In this document: positions 1 to 5,417 of the stretch, in pieces
Position numbering within the stretch: the first letter of the stretch is position 1
Layout: every line of letters starts with the position of its first letter
Origin: Cyanobacteria bacterium UBA11372
GTDB lineage: Bacteria > Cyanobacteriota > Cyanobacteriia > Cyanobacteriales > Aerosakkonemataceae
DNA length: 6,082 nt
NCBI GenBank assembly: GCA_003486675.1
Contig: DNGG01000445.1
Coordinates: 5,124-11,205 of the forward strand
Reading direction: 5' to 3'
Made by a program: the position numbers and the translations under genes
The notes under the pieces: generated by a model
What the model saw: the letters and a program-made list of their open reading frames with translations, nothing else
The model's database searches: none
Told to the model about the DNA's origin: nothing

Positions 1-218
1 CAGGCCATGATTGCCATTTTAACCCCTTGCTGCTGCATCCAATGGAGGATTTGACGCACAAACTGCAAAATTTCTGCCTGAGAGCGGTTACCGTAGGGCA
101 GCCGTGCGGTATCTGCAAAGTAAAGAATCGATTCGTTGGGAAGTTGCCGGTAAAGTTCTCTTAAAACGGTAAGACCGCCAACGCCGCTGTCAAAAATGCC
201 GATTTTTGCAGTTGTCAT
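1..218 (-). CDS. murI: Glutamate racemase MurI, N-terminal part (runs off window)
   Basis: MurI interconverts L- and D-glutamate in the cytoplasm and supplies D-Glu for the peptidoglycan stem peptide. The 72 complete codons seen match the N-terminus of the Asp/Glu racemase family. IGIFDSGVGG (residues 6-15) holds the conserved Asp10-Ser11 of the active site, and FADTARLPYG (34-43) is the second family block. The last full codons read AIMA, and the partial codon TG at the window edge fits the first catalytic cysteine of the family's ACNT motif, so the break falls on that residue. The start is the ATG complementary to 216-218, with AAAGGA (complement of 229-234) 10 nt upstream. The gene lies downstream of the AMIN/amidase gene on the same strand, 163 bp away. 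From memory, the same amidase-murI order occurs in Anabaena/Nostoc. The two could be cotranscribed, but the palindromes in the gap make that uncertain. Confidence 0.95.
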   Translation of the reverse strand, partial: MTTAKIGIFDSGVGGLTVLRELYRQLPNESILYFADTARLPYGNRSQAEILQFVRQILHWMQQQGVKMAIMA

Positions 219-291
219 GTATCAATTATCCTTTGTCATTAGTCGGAGCTTTAGCACTTGCGTATCGATTCCGATCGATCTGACCGAGATA

Positions 292-316
292 TAAGGGCGC
301 AAGTGTTTCGCCCTTA
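292..316. repeat. Inverted repeat, 8-bp perfect stem
   Basis: TAAGGGCG (292-299) pairs perfectly with CGCCCTTA (309-316) around a 9-nt loop. There is no T-run after the stem in either direction, so it does not look like a standard intrinsic terminator. In the minus-strand transcript it would form between the amidase and murI coding regions and could act as an mRNA stability or processing hairpin; that role is inferred. Confidence 0.55.
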
Positions 317-320
317 AAGG

Positions 321-370
321 TCATTAGTTATGATTCCTTAGCAGGCAGACTAAGTACTAATAACTAATGA
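321..370. repeat. Long imperfect palindrome just after the amidase stop
   Basis: TCATTAGTTAT (321-331) is perfectly complementary to ATAACTAATGA (360-370). Inside, after a 5x5 internal loop, CTTAG (337-341) pairs with CTAAG (350-354) around an 8-nt loop. The structure ends 11 bp from the amidase stop codon (complement of 382-384). No U-tract follows in the minus direction, so it is more likely a 3'-end stabilising hairpin or a dispersed palindromic repeat than a classic terminator. Confidence 0.6.
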
Positions 371-381
371 ATGATAGCTAA

Positions 382-2163
382 CTAGAAATTTTGCCGAATG
401 TAAAGGAGAATGCCGCGAGCGATCGCATCTGCCATCTGGCTGCGGAAGTTTGGATCTGCCAATTTGGGCGCATCAATAGCCCCCGTGACGAAGCCAACTT
501 CGACTAAAACCGCAGGCATGGGATTATTCCTTAAGACAAAAAATCTAGCTCGCCGCACGCCGCGATCGCCAATGTTGACGCTTTGGAGAATGCTTTGGTG
601 GATCGTCCGCGCCAAATCCTCGCCTCGTCCGAAATGATAGACTTCGATGCCATTCACGTCGGGGCGGTTCCTATTAATGGCATTGGCGTGGATGCTGACA
701 AACAAATCCGCATTTGCCCGCTTGGCAATTTGCACCCTTGGTGCTAGGTCAACAAAATAGTCACCCCGGCGGGTCAATACAACTTGGATGCCTTGTTGTT
801 CCAATTGGCGAGCCACCTGAAGGGCGATGGGAGTAATTACATCTACCTCGCGCAATCCTCCAATGCCGATGGCGCCCGGATCGCGACCTCCATGTCCGGC
901 GTCGATAACGACTATCATACGTCCATCATTACGAGAAGATAGCATCGACCAACCGCTGTCGATGGTGGTGCGATCGCGAATACCAGGTCTAGTAGGCGGT
1001 TGTAGAACCGTTCTAGAGTTAGTTAATGGCAGGGATAGCAGTTGAGGAGAAGGCTGATTGATTTCGCCCAACTGTACACCAGCAGCCGGTTGCACTAAGA
1101 TCGCCACCGTGGAAGGGTCTTCCTGGCGCACGCGCACCCGCAAAATTGGACTATTGCGACTTGGACGCGGTTCGTCAACATCATCTTCGAGTGTCGCACC
1201 AGCAACCGCGATCCGGAAAGCACCGGAGGCGCGATCCCAGCCGCTGGTGTAAGTAAAAGGCTGATTGGCTCGCACCAGCAATTGATTTTGGCTTAATTCA
1301 ACCGCTTCAATCCTCACCAGTCCAGCAGTATAACTGCGGGAGGCTGGTTGCGCGCCGGTAGCAGGCAACAAAACGACGCCGCCCAGATTGCTAAAGCTTG
1401 CTTGCCAGTTTGAGTCATCGTCGGTCAACTGTAACGTGACGCGGGTGAGAGGGGGTGAGTCTTCTACTTGACTTAGTTGGAGGCGACTGACGCCAAACCG
1501 ATCCACCGGAAAATCTCTTTGGGATAGGCGAGAAGAGATAACAGCACCTTTGAGGTCGATTTCCACAGTGCGATCGCCGCTTCGCCTCACCCTCAGTTGT
1601 GGGTTACCCCCGGTAGTCCGGATAAAAAACCCATCGGGCGTTACCTGAACATCCTGGACTTGAGTTTCCCCAGAAGCCGTCAAAGGAGTCAAAGGAGTCC
1701 GTGTAACGGGTAGCTGTTCTAAAGTAGCAGCAATCCCAATCGATGCCCTGTTGTTATTGCCGGATGGCTCCACAGGTTGGGGCGTTGGCAATTGCACCGT
1801 CCACTGTCTGGGAGAAGCGCCCCGGAAGATTACCTGCTGAGGATCTAGGGTAAAACCGGGTTTGAGTTCAATCACCAAGCGCGTCGTGCGGCGATCTACC
1901 CGCCCCACCCGGATGGCTTGAACTGCTCCACCCAAGGACTGATTGTTTACCGTGCGACGATCAAAGGTAGTACCGGGCAAGTCTATCACCAAACGGGTGG
2001 GATTGAACAGCAGTCTAGCTCTCGGTTGAACGCCCTCGTCCGTTGTAAAGAGCAGCCGGTTCTGATCGGCATCAAACTGCATTGATTGCAGTCTTCCTGC
2101 TGAGGCGGGAGTTGACAGCAGCACCAGGCTCAAAGTACTGGGTAGTAGCCAGCGGAATTTCAC
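382..2163 (-). CDS. amiC: AMIN-domain N-acetylmuramoyl-L-alanine amidase (Amidase_3), exported
   Basis: Zn-dependent hydrolase that cuts the amide bond between N-acetylmuramic acid and L-alanine in periplasmic peptidoglycan. In filamentous cyanobacteria AmiC-type enzymes act in cell separation and septal nanopore formation. Residues 1-22 form a Sec signal peptide (short basic start, hydrophobic core, cleavage near ASA-G). Residues 25-126 are an AMIN domain for envelope targeting. About 168-267 look like a second diverged AMIN domain, and about 280-380 may be a third beta-rich unit. A linker precedes the catalytic domain (416-592). Its metal and catalytic residues are all present: His424 in DAGHGG, Glu439 in LREVD, His492 in SIHAN and Glu555 in VEVGF. 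The start is GTG (complement of 2161-2163) with AGGAG 9 nt upstream; no ATG fits as well. The C-terminus ends right after the catalytic fold, so there is no extra binding domain. The symbol follows cyanobacterial usage; exact paralogue identity (amiC1 or amiC2) is unresolved. Confidence 0.95.
   Translation of the reverse strand: MKFRWLLPSTLSLVLLSTPASAGRLQSMQFDADQNRLLFTTDEGVQPRARLLFNPTRLVIDLPGTTFDRRTVNNQSLGGAVQAIRVGRVDRRTTRLVIELKPGFTLDPQQVIFRGASPRQWTVQLPTPQPVEPSGNNNRASIGIAATLEQLPVTRTPLTPLTASGETQVQDVQVTPDGFFIRTTGGNPQLRVRRSGDRTVEIDLKGAVISSRLSQRDFPVDRFGVSRLQLSQVEDSPPLTRVTLQLTDDDSNWQASFSNLGGVVLLPATGAQPASRSYTAGLVRIEAVELSQNQLLVRANQPFTYTSGWDRASGAFRIAVAGATLEDDVDEPRPSRNSPILRVRVRQEDPSTVAILVQPAAGVQLGEINQPSPQLLSLPLTNSRTVLQPPTRPGIRDRTTIDSGWSMLSSRNDGRMIVVIDAGHGGRDPGAIGIGGLREVDVITPIALQVARQLEQQGIQVVLTRRGDYFVDLAPRVQIAKRANADLFVSIHANAINRNRPDVNGIEVYHFGRGEDLARTIHQSILQSVNIGDRGVRRARFFVLRNNPMPAVLVEVGFVTGAIDAPKLADPNFRSQMADAIARGILLYIRQNF
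419..1577. repeat. Four HIP1 octamers (GCGATCGC)
   Basis: The palindrome GCGATCGC occurs at 419-426, 562-569, 970-977 and 1570-1577, all inside the amidase gene. HIP1 over-representation is a known signature of many cyanobacterial genomes and is the main taxonomic clue here. Confidence 0.9.
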
Positions 2164-2171
2164 TCTCGGTT

Positions 2172-2176
2172 TCTCC
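2172..2176 (-). promoter_or_regulatory. Shine-Dalgarno AGGAG fixing the amidase GTG start
   Basis: The complement of 2172-2176 reads AGGAG, nine bases before the GTG at the complement of 2161-2163. It supports the unusual GTG start, which places the signal peptide exactly at the N-terminus. Confidence 0.65.
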
Positions 2177-2236
2177 TGTTTTAGGTAGCAAGAGCAGCAG
2201 ATTGTTTGCTAGTCACGTCGCGTGGGGGTTTGCAGT

Positions 2237-2242
2237 TGTATA
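2237..2242 (-). promoter_or_regulatory. Candidate -10 element for the amidase gene
   Basis: Read on the minus strand, TATACA (complement of 2237-2242) lies about 75 bp upstream of the GTG start in an AT-rich patch and resembles a sigma-70 -10 box. The matching -35 position is poor, so this is only a candidate. Confidence 0.25.
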
Positions 2243-2377
2243 AGTTTATAGTTGAAACTGGGTTGAACAATACCATGATTTGGTAGCCGCAATTGCTGGG
2301 TGAGTCAAATTGCCACTGCAACGGAGTGAGCTTACACTATCGAGCGCGTGACAATCAAGAACCATCACCCGCCAAAA

Positions 2378-2416
2378 AGTGCGTGCATCCCCACTACGAG
2401 CGGCTATGCACGCCCT
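2378..2416. repeat. Inverted repeat in the divergent intergenic region
   Basis: GCGTGCAT (2381-2388) is perfectly complementary to ATGCACGC (2406-2413) with a 17-nt loop. Beyond one mismatch, AG (2378-2379) pairs with CT (2415-2416). The GC-rich stem lies at the right edge of the GC-rich part of the spacer. No T-run follows directly, so it is not a typical terminator. It could be an operator, the leader structure of a transcript, or a remnant of a mobile palindrome; the sequence does not decide. Confidence 0.5.
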
Positions 2417-2460
2417 CCACGCTGTTTTACTTGCAATACCCAACCACAGTTTTTTTGAGG

Positions 2461-2488
2461 TTGATATTTAACTATTCTCTACCATAAG
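2461..2488 (+). promoter_or_regulatory. Candidate promoter for the radical SAM gene cluster
   Basis: TTGATA (2461-2466) is a five-of-six match to the -35 consensus and is followed after 16 bp by CATAAG (2483-2488), a four-of-six match to the -10 box. A transcript from here would have a leader of about 90 nt. A second possible -10, TATAAA at 2545-2550, lacks a good -35. Confidence 0.3.
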
Positions 2489-2554
2489 AAAAGGAATATT
2501 AAATTATTGTGAACTCAAAAATACCGATCAACATTTGTGCTTAATATAAAACCT

Positions 2555-2560
2555 GGAGGA
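2555..2560 (+). promoter_or_regulatory. Strong Shine-Dalgarno GGAGGA, far from the start codon
   Basis: GGAGGA is a near-perfect anti-16S match, but 24 nt separate it from the ATG at 2585, far more than the usual 5-10 nt. An in-frame TAA at 2573-2575 rules out a longer protein starting nearer to it, and no ATG/GTG/TTG lies at the proper distance in this frame. Either the leader folds to bring the two together or the motif is fortuitous. Confidence 0.4.
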
Positions 2561-2584
2561 ATTCATTTAATTTAAATAGTTCTC

Positions 2585-3733
2585 ATGCACTCTTTTTTTA
2601 CCAACCTCCGCCTCAAATGGTTTCTAGCTACTAAAGCCTTAGATTACAGTCAAGATTTTGTCAATATACTTTACAGAATCTACTTAAATCATAACAAAAT
2701 TATACATTTTCGCAACGGCTATCCAGTTTATTCTTTGTCAACGCCAGCATTATTCAGCAAGCCAGCGTCTAATTTTATTGCTCGCGCCTTATATCGCACG
2801 ATTCAAAATAAAAACTTGCCCAACTTGATGAGTTTTGCTGTCAACGATATCTGCAACGCCGCTTGCGAGCATTGTAGTTTTTTTACAGCGGTAGAAGAAA
2901 AAGATAGAAATATTTTAACGCTAGCACAGGCGAAAAAATTAATTAAAGACGCGCAAGATTTGGGAGTGTCTGTAATTAACTTTGTCGGAGGGGAACCGCT
3001 CTTAAGAAAAGACTTGCCAGAAATAATTAAAGCCGTTGACAAAGATTTATCGACGACGATTATGTTTACAAACGGCTGGCATTTAGAACAACGATCGGCA
3101 GAATTAAAAAAAGCGGGATTGGATAGTATTTATATTAGCATTGATGCGGCTACTCCTGAAAAGCACGACCAATTCCGCCAGCAACCAGGTTTATTTAACA
3201 GAGCGATTCGAGGAATTGAAAAAGCTAAAAAATTAGGATTTTCTACAGGAATTGCGACAACTATAACCCCTGAAGCTTATCAAGATGGAGAATTAGACAG
3301 AATTGTCAAGTTAGGGAAGAAGATCGGAATACACGAAGTGCTGGTTTTTGATGCATTACCGACTGGAAGATATAAAGAACGGCAAGATTTAGTAGATAAT
3401 AACGACTGGATAGAAGAGATGATTCAGTCAGCCAAAAAATACAATCAAAATCCCAGTTATCCGGGAGTAGTTTTCTTTGCTTACTTTACCAGTCATCGCA
3501 GCGTTGGATGTTCCTGCGGTACGAGTTACTTCTACGTTTCTCCTTACGGGGATATTATGTCTTGCGATTTCAATCATGCTAAATTTGGCAACATTTTAGA
3601 AGCACCCCTGTGGAAAATTTGGGAAAGACTAACTAAGCTACCCGAATTTTGTCAAGCGAAGTGGGGAGGATGCAAAATTAAAGACTCGGAATTTCGCCAG
3701 AAGGAAACAGTATCCGGCGGATTAAATGGTTAA
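2585..3733 (+). CDS. Radical SAM enzyme with SPASM/twitch-like C-terminal cysteine region
   Basis: Predicted cytoplasmic enzyme that splits S-adenosylmethionine to start radical chemistry; substrate unknown. The CxxxCxxC motif (Cys90, Cys94, Cys97) binds the 4Fe-4S cluster that cleaves SAM. GGEP (135-138) and the strand SIYISIDA (181-188) are further core elements of the partial TIM barrel. The C-terminal part has Cys309, Cys311, Cys327, Cys356 and Cys363. The stretch from 308 to 346 (GCSCG, then YGDIMSC, then FGNI and LWKIW) has the layout of the SPASM/twitch auxiliary-cluster domain seen in MoaA, PqqE and related peptide- or lipid-modifying enzymes. About 80 residues precede the core and contain hydrophobic and basic patches, possibly for membrane or partner contact. 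ATG 2585 is the first start after an in-frame stop at 2573. It is the first of four same-strand genes; the next begins 36 bp after its stop. There is no precursor-peptide gene beside it that I can identify. Confidence 0.88.
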   Translation: MHSFFTNLRLKWFLATKALDYSQDFVNILYRIYLNHNKIIHFRNGYPVYSLSTPALFSKPASNFIARALYRTIQNKNLPNLMSFAVNDICNAACEHCSFFTAVEEKDRNILTLAQAKKLIKDAQDLGVSVINFVGGEPLLRKDLPEIIKAVDKDLSTTIMFTNGWHLEQRSAELKKAGLDSIYISIDAATPEKHDQFRQQPGLFNRAIRGIEKAKKLGFSTGIATTITPEAYQDGELDRIVKLGKKIGIHEVLVFDALPTGRYKERQDLVDNNDWIEEMIQSAKKYNQNPSYPGVVFFAYFTSHRSVGCSCGTSYFYVSPYGDIMSCDFNHAKFGNILEAPLWKIWERLTKLPEFCQAKWGGCKIKDSEFRQKETVSGGLNG

Positions 3734-3739
3734 TAAGAA

Positions 3740-3760
3740 ATTAGCAATTAGCAAGCTTGC
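3740..3760. repeat. Short heptamer duplication and palindrome between genes
   Basis: ATTAGCA occurs twice in tandem (3740-3746, 3747-3753), followed by the perfect 10-bp palindrome GCAAGCTTGC (3751-3760). It occupies the place where a Shine-Dalgarno sequence for the next gene would be expected. It may be a small relic of cyanobacterial heptamer repeats. Confidence 0.4.
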
Positions 3761-3769
3761 AATTTTCCT

Positions 3770-4795
3770 ATGATGACAACACTTTATTACCCGCTTTTAG
3801 CCCATTGCAGCTTCGATAAAAATGCTACCTTACCGATTATTTTGTTTGAGGCTTTTATATTGGTCGGGGTAGGCGCAAGTTTTTTTATAATGCGGAAATT
3901 AAAAGATAAAATATGGCTGCGTTTTTTGGTGATGAGTGTGGGAGTGTTAATTTTTGAATTATTCACTTCTCCCATGTGGAATAATTACAAAATGGGACAG
4001 TGGGCGTATGTTTACCACGATGTTAGTTGGATTTTGACGATTGGCTGGACAGCGTTAATTTTAGCTGTTGTGCTATTAGTAGATAAGTTTTTAGAACATT
4101 GGAAAGAATGGAAAAAATTTGGGGTTGATCTGGGGATATTAACCGCGATAATTATACCATTAGAAATGATTGTTGTAAATATCGGGGTTCGCAGTTATGC
4201 TCCTGAAGTTTTACAGGCGATTTCGGGGTTCTTTATCTTGGGAGTGCCGATAGAAGTGCTTTACTATATACCTGTGTTTACGGGATTGGTCATCGCATTT
4301 TATAAATATTGGAGTTTTGTGATTGATGACGAGTTGTTAATACCTGTAAAGGGGAGAAAATGGTTGCGAAGTTTGTGGATTGCGTTTTTAGGAGTGTTTT
4401 TATTTGAAGTAATGATTGAGCCGATGGTGAGGAATGAAAAATTTCCGCAGTGGTCTTATGTTTTTCACGATATTAGTATAATACTGCTCGCAGCGTGGGT
4501 GCTGATTATTGGAGTAACGGCGGTTGCGATCGCCAGATTTTTCATCCACTACCATATCATCCAAAGATTTTGCATTGCTTTGATGATTACCAGTGCTTTA
4601 GTTTGGCCTCTTGAGTCTTGGCTAATTATCAATGGATACCGGGTTTATGGCGAAACTGCCGTTAAAAGTTATATTGGTTTCAAGACACCAATTACTAACC
4701 TACCTGTCGAAATAACCTTTGCCATACCTTTTTATATGGCTTTGATTATTGCTTTCATCCGCTATTGGGAAACTGCAATAGATAATAAATTATAA
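3770..4795 (+). CDS. Nine-helix membrane protein with tandem internal duplication; lycopene-cyclase-like architecture possible
   Basis: I do not recognise this protein with certainty. It is 341 residues with about nine membrane helices, near 20-41, 48-66, 86-105, 118-138, 157-178, 199-216, 235-256, 266-286 and 313-330. Residues 48-186 and 197-338 are clear copies of each other. Matching pairs are Glu63/Glu213, Pro68/Pro218, QWAYVYHD (77-84)/QWSYVFHD (227-234), Trp93/Trp243, PLE (130-132)/PLE (280-282), PIE (160-162)/PVE (312-314), Pro168/Pro320 and Tyr-Trp 180-181/332-333. Conserved Glu, His and Asp in or near helices suggest a membrane-embedded active site or ion/proton path. The PxE helices and the duplication recall the lycopene cyclase domain (CrtYc/CrtYd, CarR); an AveC-like cyclase is another thought. 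Both are remote. The start has two adjacent ATGs (3770, 3773) and no good Shine-Dalgarno sequence. It lies 36 bp after the radical SAM gene and 11 bp before the next gene, so it is probably cotranscribed with both. Confidence 0.85.
   Translation: MMTTLYYPLLAHCSFDKNATLPIILFEAFILVGVGASFFIMRKLKDKIWLRFLVMSVGVLIFELFTSPMWNNYKMGQWAYVYHDVSWILTIGWTALILAVVLLVDKFLEHWKEWKKFGVDLGILTAIIIPLEMIVVNIGVRSYAPEVLQAISGFFILGVPIEVLYYIPVFTGLVIAFYKYWSFVIDDELLIPVKGRKWLRSLWIAFLGVFLFEVMIEPMVRNEKFPQWSYVFHDISIILLAAWVLIIGVTAVAIARFFIHYHIIQRFCIALMITSALVWPLESWLIINGYRVYGETAVKSYIGFKTPITNLPVEITFAIPFYMALIIAFIRYWETAIDNKL
4526..4533. repeat. HIP1 octamer (GCGATCGC)
   Basis: This is the only copy I found in the right-hand block (2585-6082), against four in the amidase gene. 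It shows that the AT-rich block still carries the cyanobacterial signature. Confidence 0.9.
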
Positions 4796-4806
4796 AATCG
4801 GGAAAA

Positions 4807-5298
4807 ATGAACAGACAATTTAGAGCTACAGTGCTAACAAAGAAATTTTACTTAATCAGTTTAGCCGTAGGTAGCATAGTTCTTTTTATTGGGATGGCAG
4901 TAGCAGTTGGCAGTATCCAAAATGCTGCATCTATGTTAATTGTCTTAACAGTATGTACGCTAGGTATTGGCCTTGCGATTTGGCTTGGCTTTGCCTGGTT
5001 GGTAGGTATGGTGATAGTAGGATCTATTTGGGGCATTCTGCGGGTTACAGGTTTAGCCACTGAAAATCGTACCTCAACTGAGGGAGAAACAAGCGGTGAA
5101 AGTCGCCCGCAAGAAAGGGTATCCACAGAGGAATTAGCATTAGTAGATTATACGATTAAAGCAAAAGAGCGAGGTTTTAGCGATACGCAAATTGCGAGCC
5201 GCTTGCAAGCGCAAGGTTGGAGTAATGAAGAAATTGAACTAGCGCAAGGACTGGCAAATGTGAATATACGCCGAAGATTTGGAGGGGAAGAACAATAA
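4807..5298 (+). CDS. Small membrane protein with helical C-terminal domain, function unknown
   Basis: 163 residues; no family name can be assigned. A short basic N-terminus is followed by a hydrophobic helix at about 15-36 and a long hydrophobic stretch at 43-80 that can form two helices. A polar, Glu/Ser/Thr-rich linker (83-108) leads to a soluble helical segment (109-150). That segment has a pattern I have seen in many uncharacterised bacterial proteins: a helix, then GFSDTQIASRL, then QGWSNEEIELA. The two GF/GW-Ser-acidic-Ile units look like a small UBA-like or helix-hairpin binding module. The protein may anchor a partner to the membrane; that is inference. ATG 4807 follows the upstream stop by 11 bp. 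The only upstream purine run is GGGA (4800-4803), which is very close to the ATG, so translational coupling to the preceding gene is likely. Confidence 0.8.
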   Translation: MNRQFRATVLTKKFYLISLAVGSIVLFIGMAVAVGSIQNAASMLIVLTVCTLGIGLAIWLGFAWLVGMVIVGSIWGILRVTGLATENRTSTEGETSGESRPQERVSTEELALVDYTIKAKERGFSDTQIASRLQAQGWSNEEIELAQGLANVNIRRRFGGEEQ

Positions 5299-5342
5299 TA
5301 TTTACTCTTTTCCCGTGTGAAGAATACCTATTTAACAAACCA

Positions 5343-5366
5343 CAGAGGACGCAGAGGACGCAGAGG
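5343..5366. repeat. CAGAGGACG 9-mer tandem repeat
   Basis: Two full units (5343-5351, 5352-5360) and a third partial unit CAGAGG (5361-5366) stand in perfect tandem, preceded by the usual ACCA. Repeats of this 'cagagg-acg' type are scattered between genes in many filamentous cyanobacterial genomes; their function is not established. Confidence 0.8.
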
Positions 5367-5404
5367 TAAGAGAAAAGAAGAGATAGGTAATTTTTGGCTG
5401 GGAA

Positions 5405-5412
5405 GGGAGGGA
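5405..5412 (+). promoter_or_regulatory. Shine-Dalgarno GGGAGGGA deciding the prenyltransferase start
   Basis: The core GGAGG (5406-5410) ends 7 nt before the ATG at 5418. With the in-frame TAA at 5388-5390 it makes 5418 the clear start. It is the best-placed ribosome site among the plus-strand genes. Confidence 0.75.
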
Positions 5413-5417
5413 AAACG

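Larger units (their letters stand above)
219..381. other. Amidase-murI intergenic spacer with two palindromes
   Basis: This 163-bp gap separates the amidase stop from the murI start. It holds two inverted repeats back to back, listed separately, and two copies of a TCATTAG word (236-242 and 321-327). That word resembles the degenerate heptamer repeats found between genes in filamentous cyanobacteria. I see no open reading frame and no clear -35/-10 pair. Confidence 0.6.
2164..2584. other. Divergent intergenic region, 421 bp, no convincing gene
   Basis: This region separates the minus-strand amidase from the plus-strand radical SAM gene. Short open frames on both strands (2246-2443 minus, 2293-2487 plus) overlap each other, resemble no family I know and have no Shine-Dalgarno sequence I trust. 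The stretch up to about 2430 is GC-rich and carries one inverted repeat (2378-2416). The stretch after it is AT-rich with a T7 run near 2450 and probably carries the promoter for the right-hand genes. No tRNA cloverleaf, riboswitch core or transposase remnant was recognised. Confidence 0.6.
5299..5417. other. Spacer before the prenyltransferase, with repeat
   Basis: This 119-bp gap is the longest inside the right-hand gene set. It carries the CAGAGGACG tandem repeat and a purine-rich tract leading into the next Shine-Dalgarno sequence. I see no hairpin-plus-T-run terminator, so read-through into the prenyltransferase is plausible, but a separate promoter cannot be excluded. Confidence 0.5.

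Noticed and set aside
410..1252. Plus-strand open frames opposite the amidase gene
   Set aside because: They are antisense to a strongly supported coding region with signal peptide and intact catalytic residues; their translations look like shadow protein.
2446..2458. T-run near 2450 as an intrinsic terminator
   Set aside because: The nearest hairpin (2378-2416) ends about 35 bp upstream, too far for a standard hairpin plus U-tract terminator, and there is no gene upstream on the plus strand to end.
2246..2487. Two overlapping short open frames on opposite strands in the divergent spacer
   Set aside because: Neither resembles a known family, they overlap head to head, they lack a good Shine-Dalgarno sequence, and the composition changes in the middle of them.
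2164..2584. tRNA, riboswitch or insertion sequence in the divergent spacer
   Set aside because: No T-loop or CCA-type acceptor pairing, no recognisable riboswitch core, and no terminal inverted repeats or transposase fragment could be seen by eye.
5343..5366. CAGAGGACG repeat as a CRISPR array
   Set aside because: The units are 9 bp in direct tandem with no spacers, which fits a simple short tandem repeat.
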